Positions 63,539-64,000 of a DNA stretch of 64,000 bases are shown here, one piece after another. The notes below the pieces were generated by a model that had not been told where the DNA came from, searched no databases, and saw only the letters and a program-made list of their open reading frames with translations. Source of the stretch: an uncultured Bacteroidota bacterium (lineage in GTDB: Bacteria > Bacteroidota > Bacteroidia > Flavobacteriales > Flavobacteriaceae); contig CACEGG010000001.1 in NCBI GenBank assembly GCA_902559035.1, forward strand, positions 173,858 through 237,857, given 5' to 3'. The position numbers and the translations under genes are program-made. Each line of letters begins with the position of its first letter. The first letter of the stretch is position 1.

Positions 63539-64000
63539 AAAATACGCAACAATAGATATAGGTTCCAATGCTATAAGATTATTGATTTCAAATGTTTATA
63601 GTGATAGATCTAATGTGTATGTTACAAAAAATTCTTTAGTCCGAGTACCGTTAAGATTAGGGCAGGATTCATTTAAAAAGGGTAAAATTTCAAAGGAGAA
63701 TATTTTAAGATTATTAGACTCAATAAAATCCTTTAAATTGTTAATGAAAGTTCATAAAGTTGAAAAATATTTAGCTTATGCAACATCTGCACTAAGAAGT
63801 TCATCTAATGGACATGAAATTGTTGCCCTGATGTTAAAAAAGACTAAAATTAGAGTTGAAATTATCACTGGAAAAAAAGAAGCTCAACTTATTACAAATA
63901 ATCAATCATTTTTAAAAAAAGATAATATTTATTGTTTTGTTGACGTTGGAGGAGGTAGTACTGAACTTACACTAATAAAAAATAAAGAAATAATTATTTC
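63525..64000 (+). CDS. ppx: Exopolyphosphatase (Ppx/GppA family), N-terminal part
   Basis: 158 residues visible; the gene runs past the right edge. The N-terminus ATIDIGSNAIRLLI and the later YATSALRSSSNG, GKKEAQLI and FVDVGGGSTEL are the ATPase-fold motifs of Ppx/GppA, which hydrolyses polyphosphate from its ends or splits pppGpp. The start is TTG at 63525 (KKVKKYATIDIG), 14 bases inside ppk1; no ATG precedes the phosphate-1 motif. The C-terminus cannot be judged. Confidence 0.9.
   Translation, partial: MKKVKKYATIDIGSNAIRLLISNVYSDRSNVYVTKNSLVRVPLRLGQDSFKKGKISKENILRLLDSIKSFKLLMKVHKVEKYLAYATSALRSSSNGHEIVALMLKKTKIRVEIITGKKEAQLITNNQSFLKKDNIYCFVDVGGGSTELTLIKNKEIII

Overview
The window is a gene-dense, very AT-rich (by eye about 30% GC) chromosomal segment from a member of the Bacteroidota, most likely a streamlined marine-type flavobacterium. 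Supporting signs are: the Bacteroidota-type omega subunit; the gene order bamD-rpoZ-coaBC-porD(DUF4835)-recN; the divergent xerD/aroQ pair; the dnaA/thioesterase pair; DUF6913 next to dapA; short LeuA beside a long LeuA-like synthase; a TonB-dependent-receptor-like protein with a carboxypeptidase-regulatory N-terminal domain; and repeated TAnnTTTG (-7) promoter motifs of the flavobacterial housekeeping sigma factor. I see no rRNA, tRNA, insertion sequence, prophage, CRISPR array or integrated element. No gene-free stretch exceeds about 300 bases.

Layout. 1-2806 (minus): a protease/translation operon htrA-trmD-rplS-icd (icd runs off the left edge). 2915-5445 (plus): dapF, mltG and a transglycosylase-like exported protein. 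5447-7585 (minus): a short RsmI-like methyltransferase and dnaA. 7762-14189: thioesterase, ribD, an acetyltransferase-prmC-ligA operon, and a 5'-nucleotidase split over two genes. 14252-24399 (plus): DUF6913-dapA, then a long run bamD-rpoZ-coaBC-porD-recN-fabI-coaE and a two-component pair. 24401-28006: xerD, aroQ, lpdA and a tandem pair of msrB-type genes. 28065-34862 (plus): MFS transporter, lon, cmk, rpsA. 34904-42227 (minus): a complete leucine operon leuA-leuC-leuD-leuA2-leuB, a pseudouridine synthase and panB. 42342-45900 (plus): dnaK, hotdog thioesterase, CPBP protease and a small membrane protein. 45919-51992 (mostly minus): acetyltransferase, fumC, a TonB-receptor-like protein, an ArsC-like protein and prfB with a +1 programmed frameshift. 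52082-64000 (plus): threonine aldolase, oligopeptidase B, a probable sulfonolipid gene pair, pyrR-pyrB, rnz, pdxH, sixA, ppk1 and a ppx cut by the right edge.

How the genes work together. Several neighbours form working units: PrmC methylates the release factor made by prfB; ribD, coaBC/coaE/panB, pdxH and fabI supply cofactors and fatty acids; Lon and DnaK handle damaged proteins and share an upstream TGGCAT-N5-TTGA element that resembles a sigma-54 promoter; Ppk1 and Ppx make and degrade polyphosphate; the cysteine-synthase-like and alpha-oxoamine-synthase-like genes at 55280-57605 match the first two steps of sulfonolipid (capnine) synthesis.

I did not find a clearly novel multi-gene system. 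The content is core genome. The points most worth a second look are the shared sigma-54-like elements of lon and dnaK, the three-hairpin leader and repeat tail of rpsA, a degenerate lipoprotein MsrB paralog, the sulfonolipid pair, the prfB frameshift, and a set of TTG starts and near-leaderless promoters.
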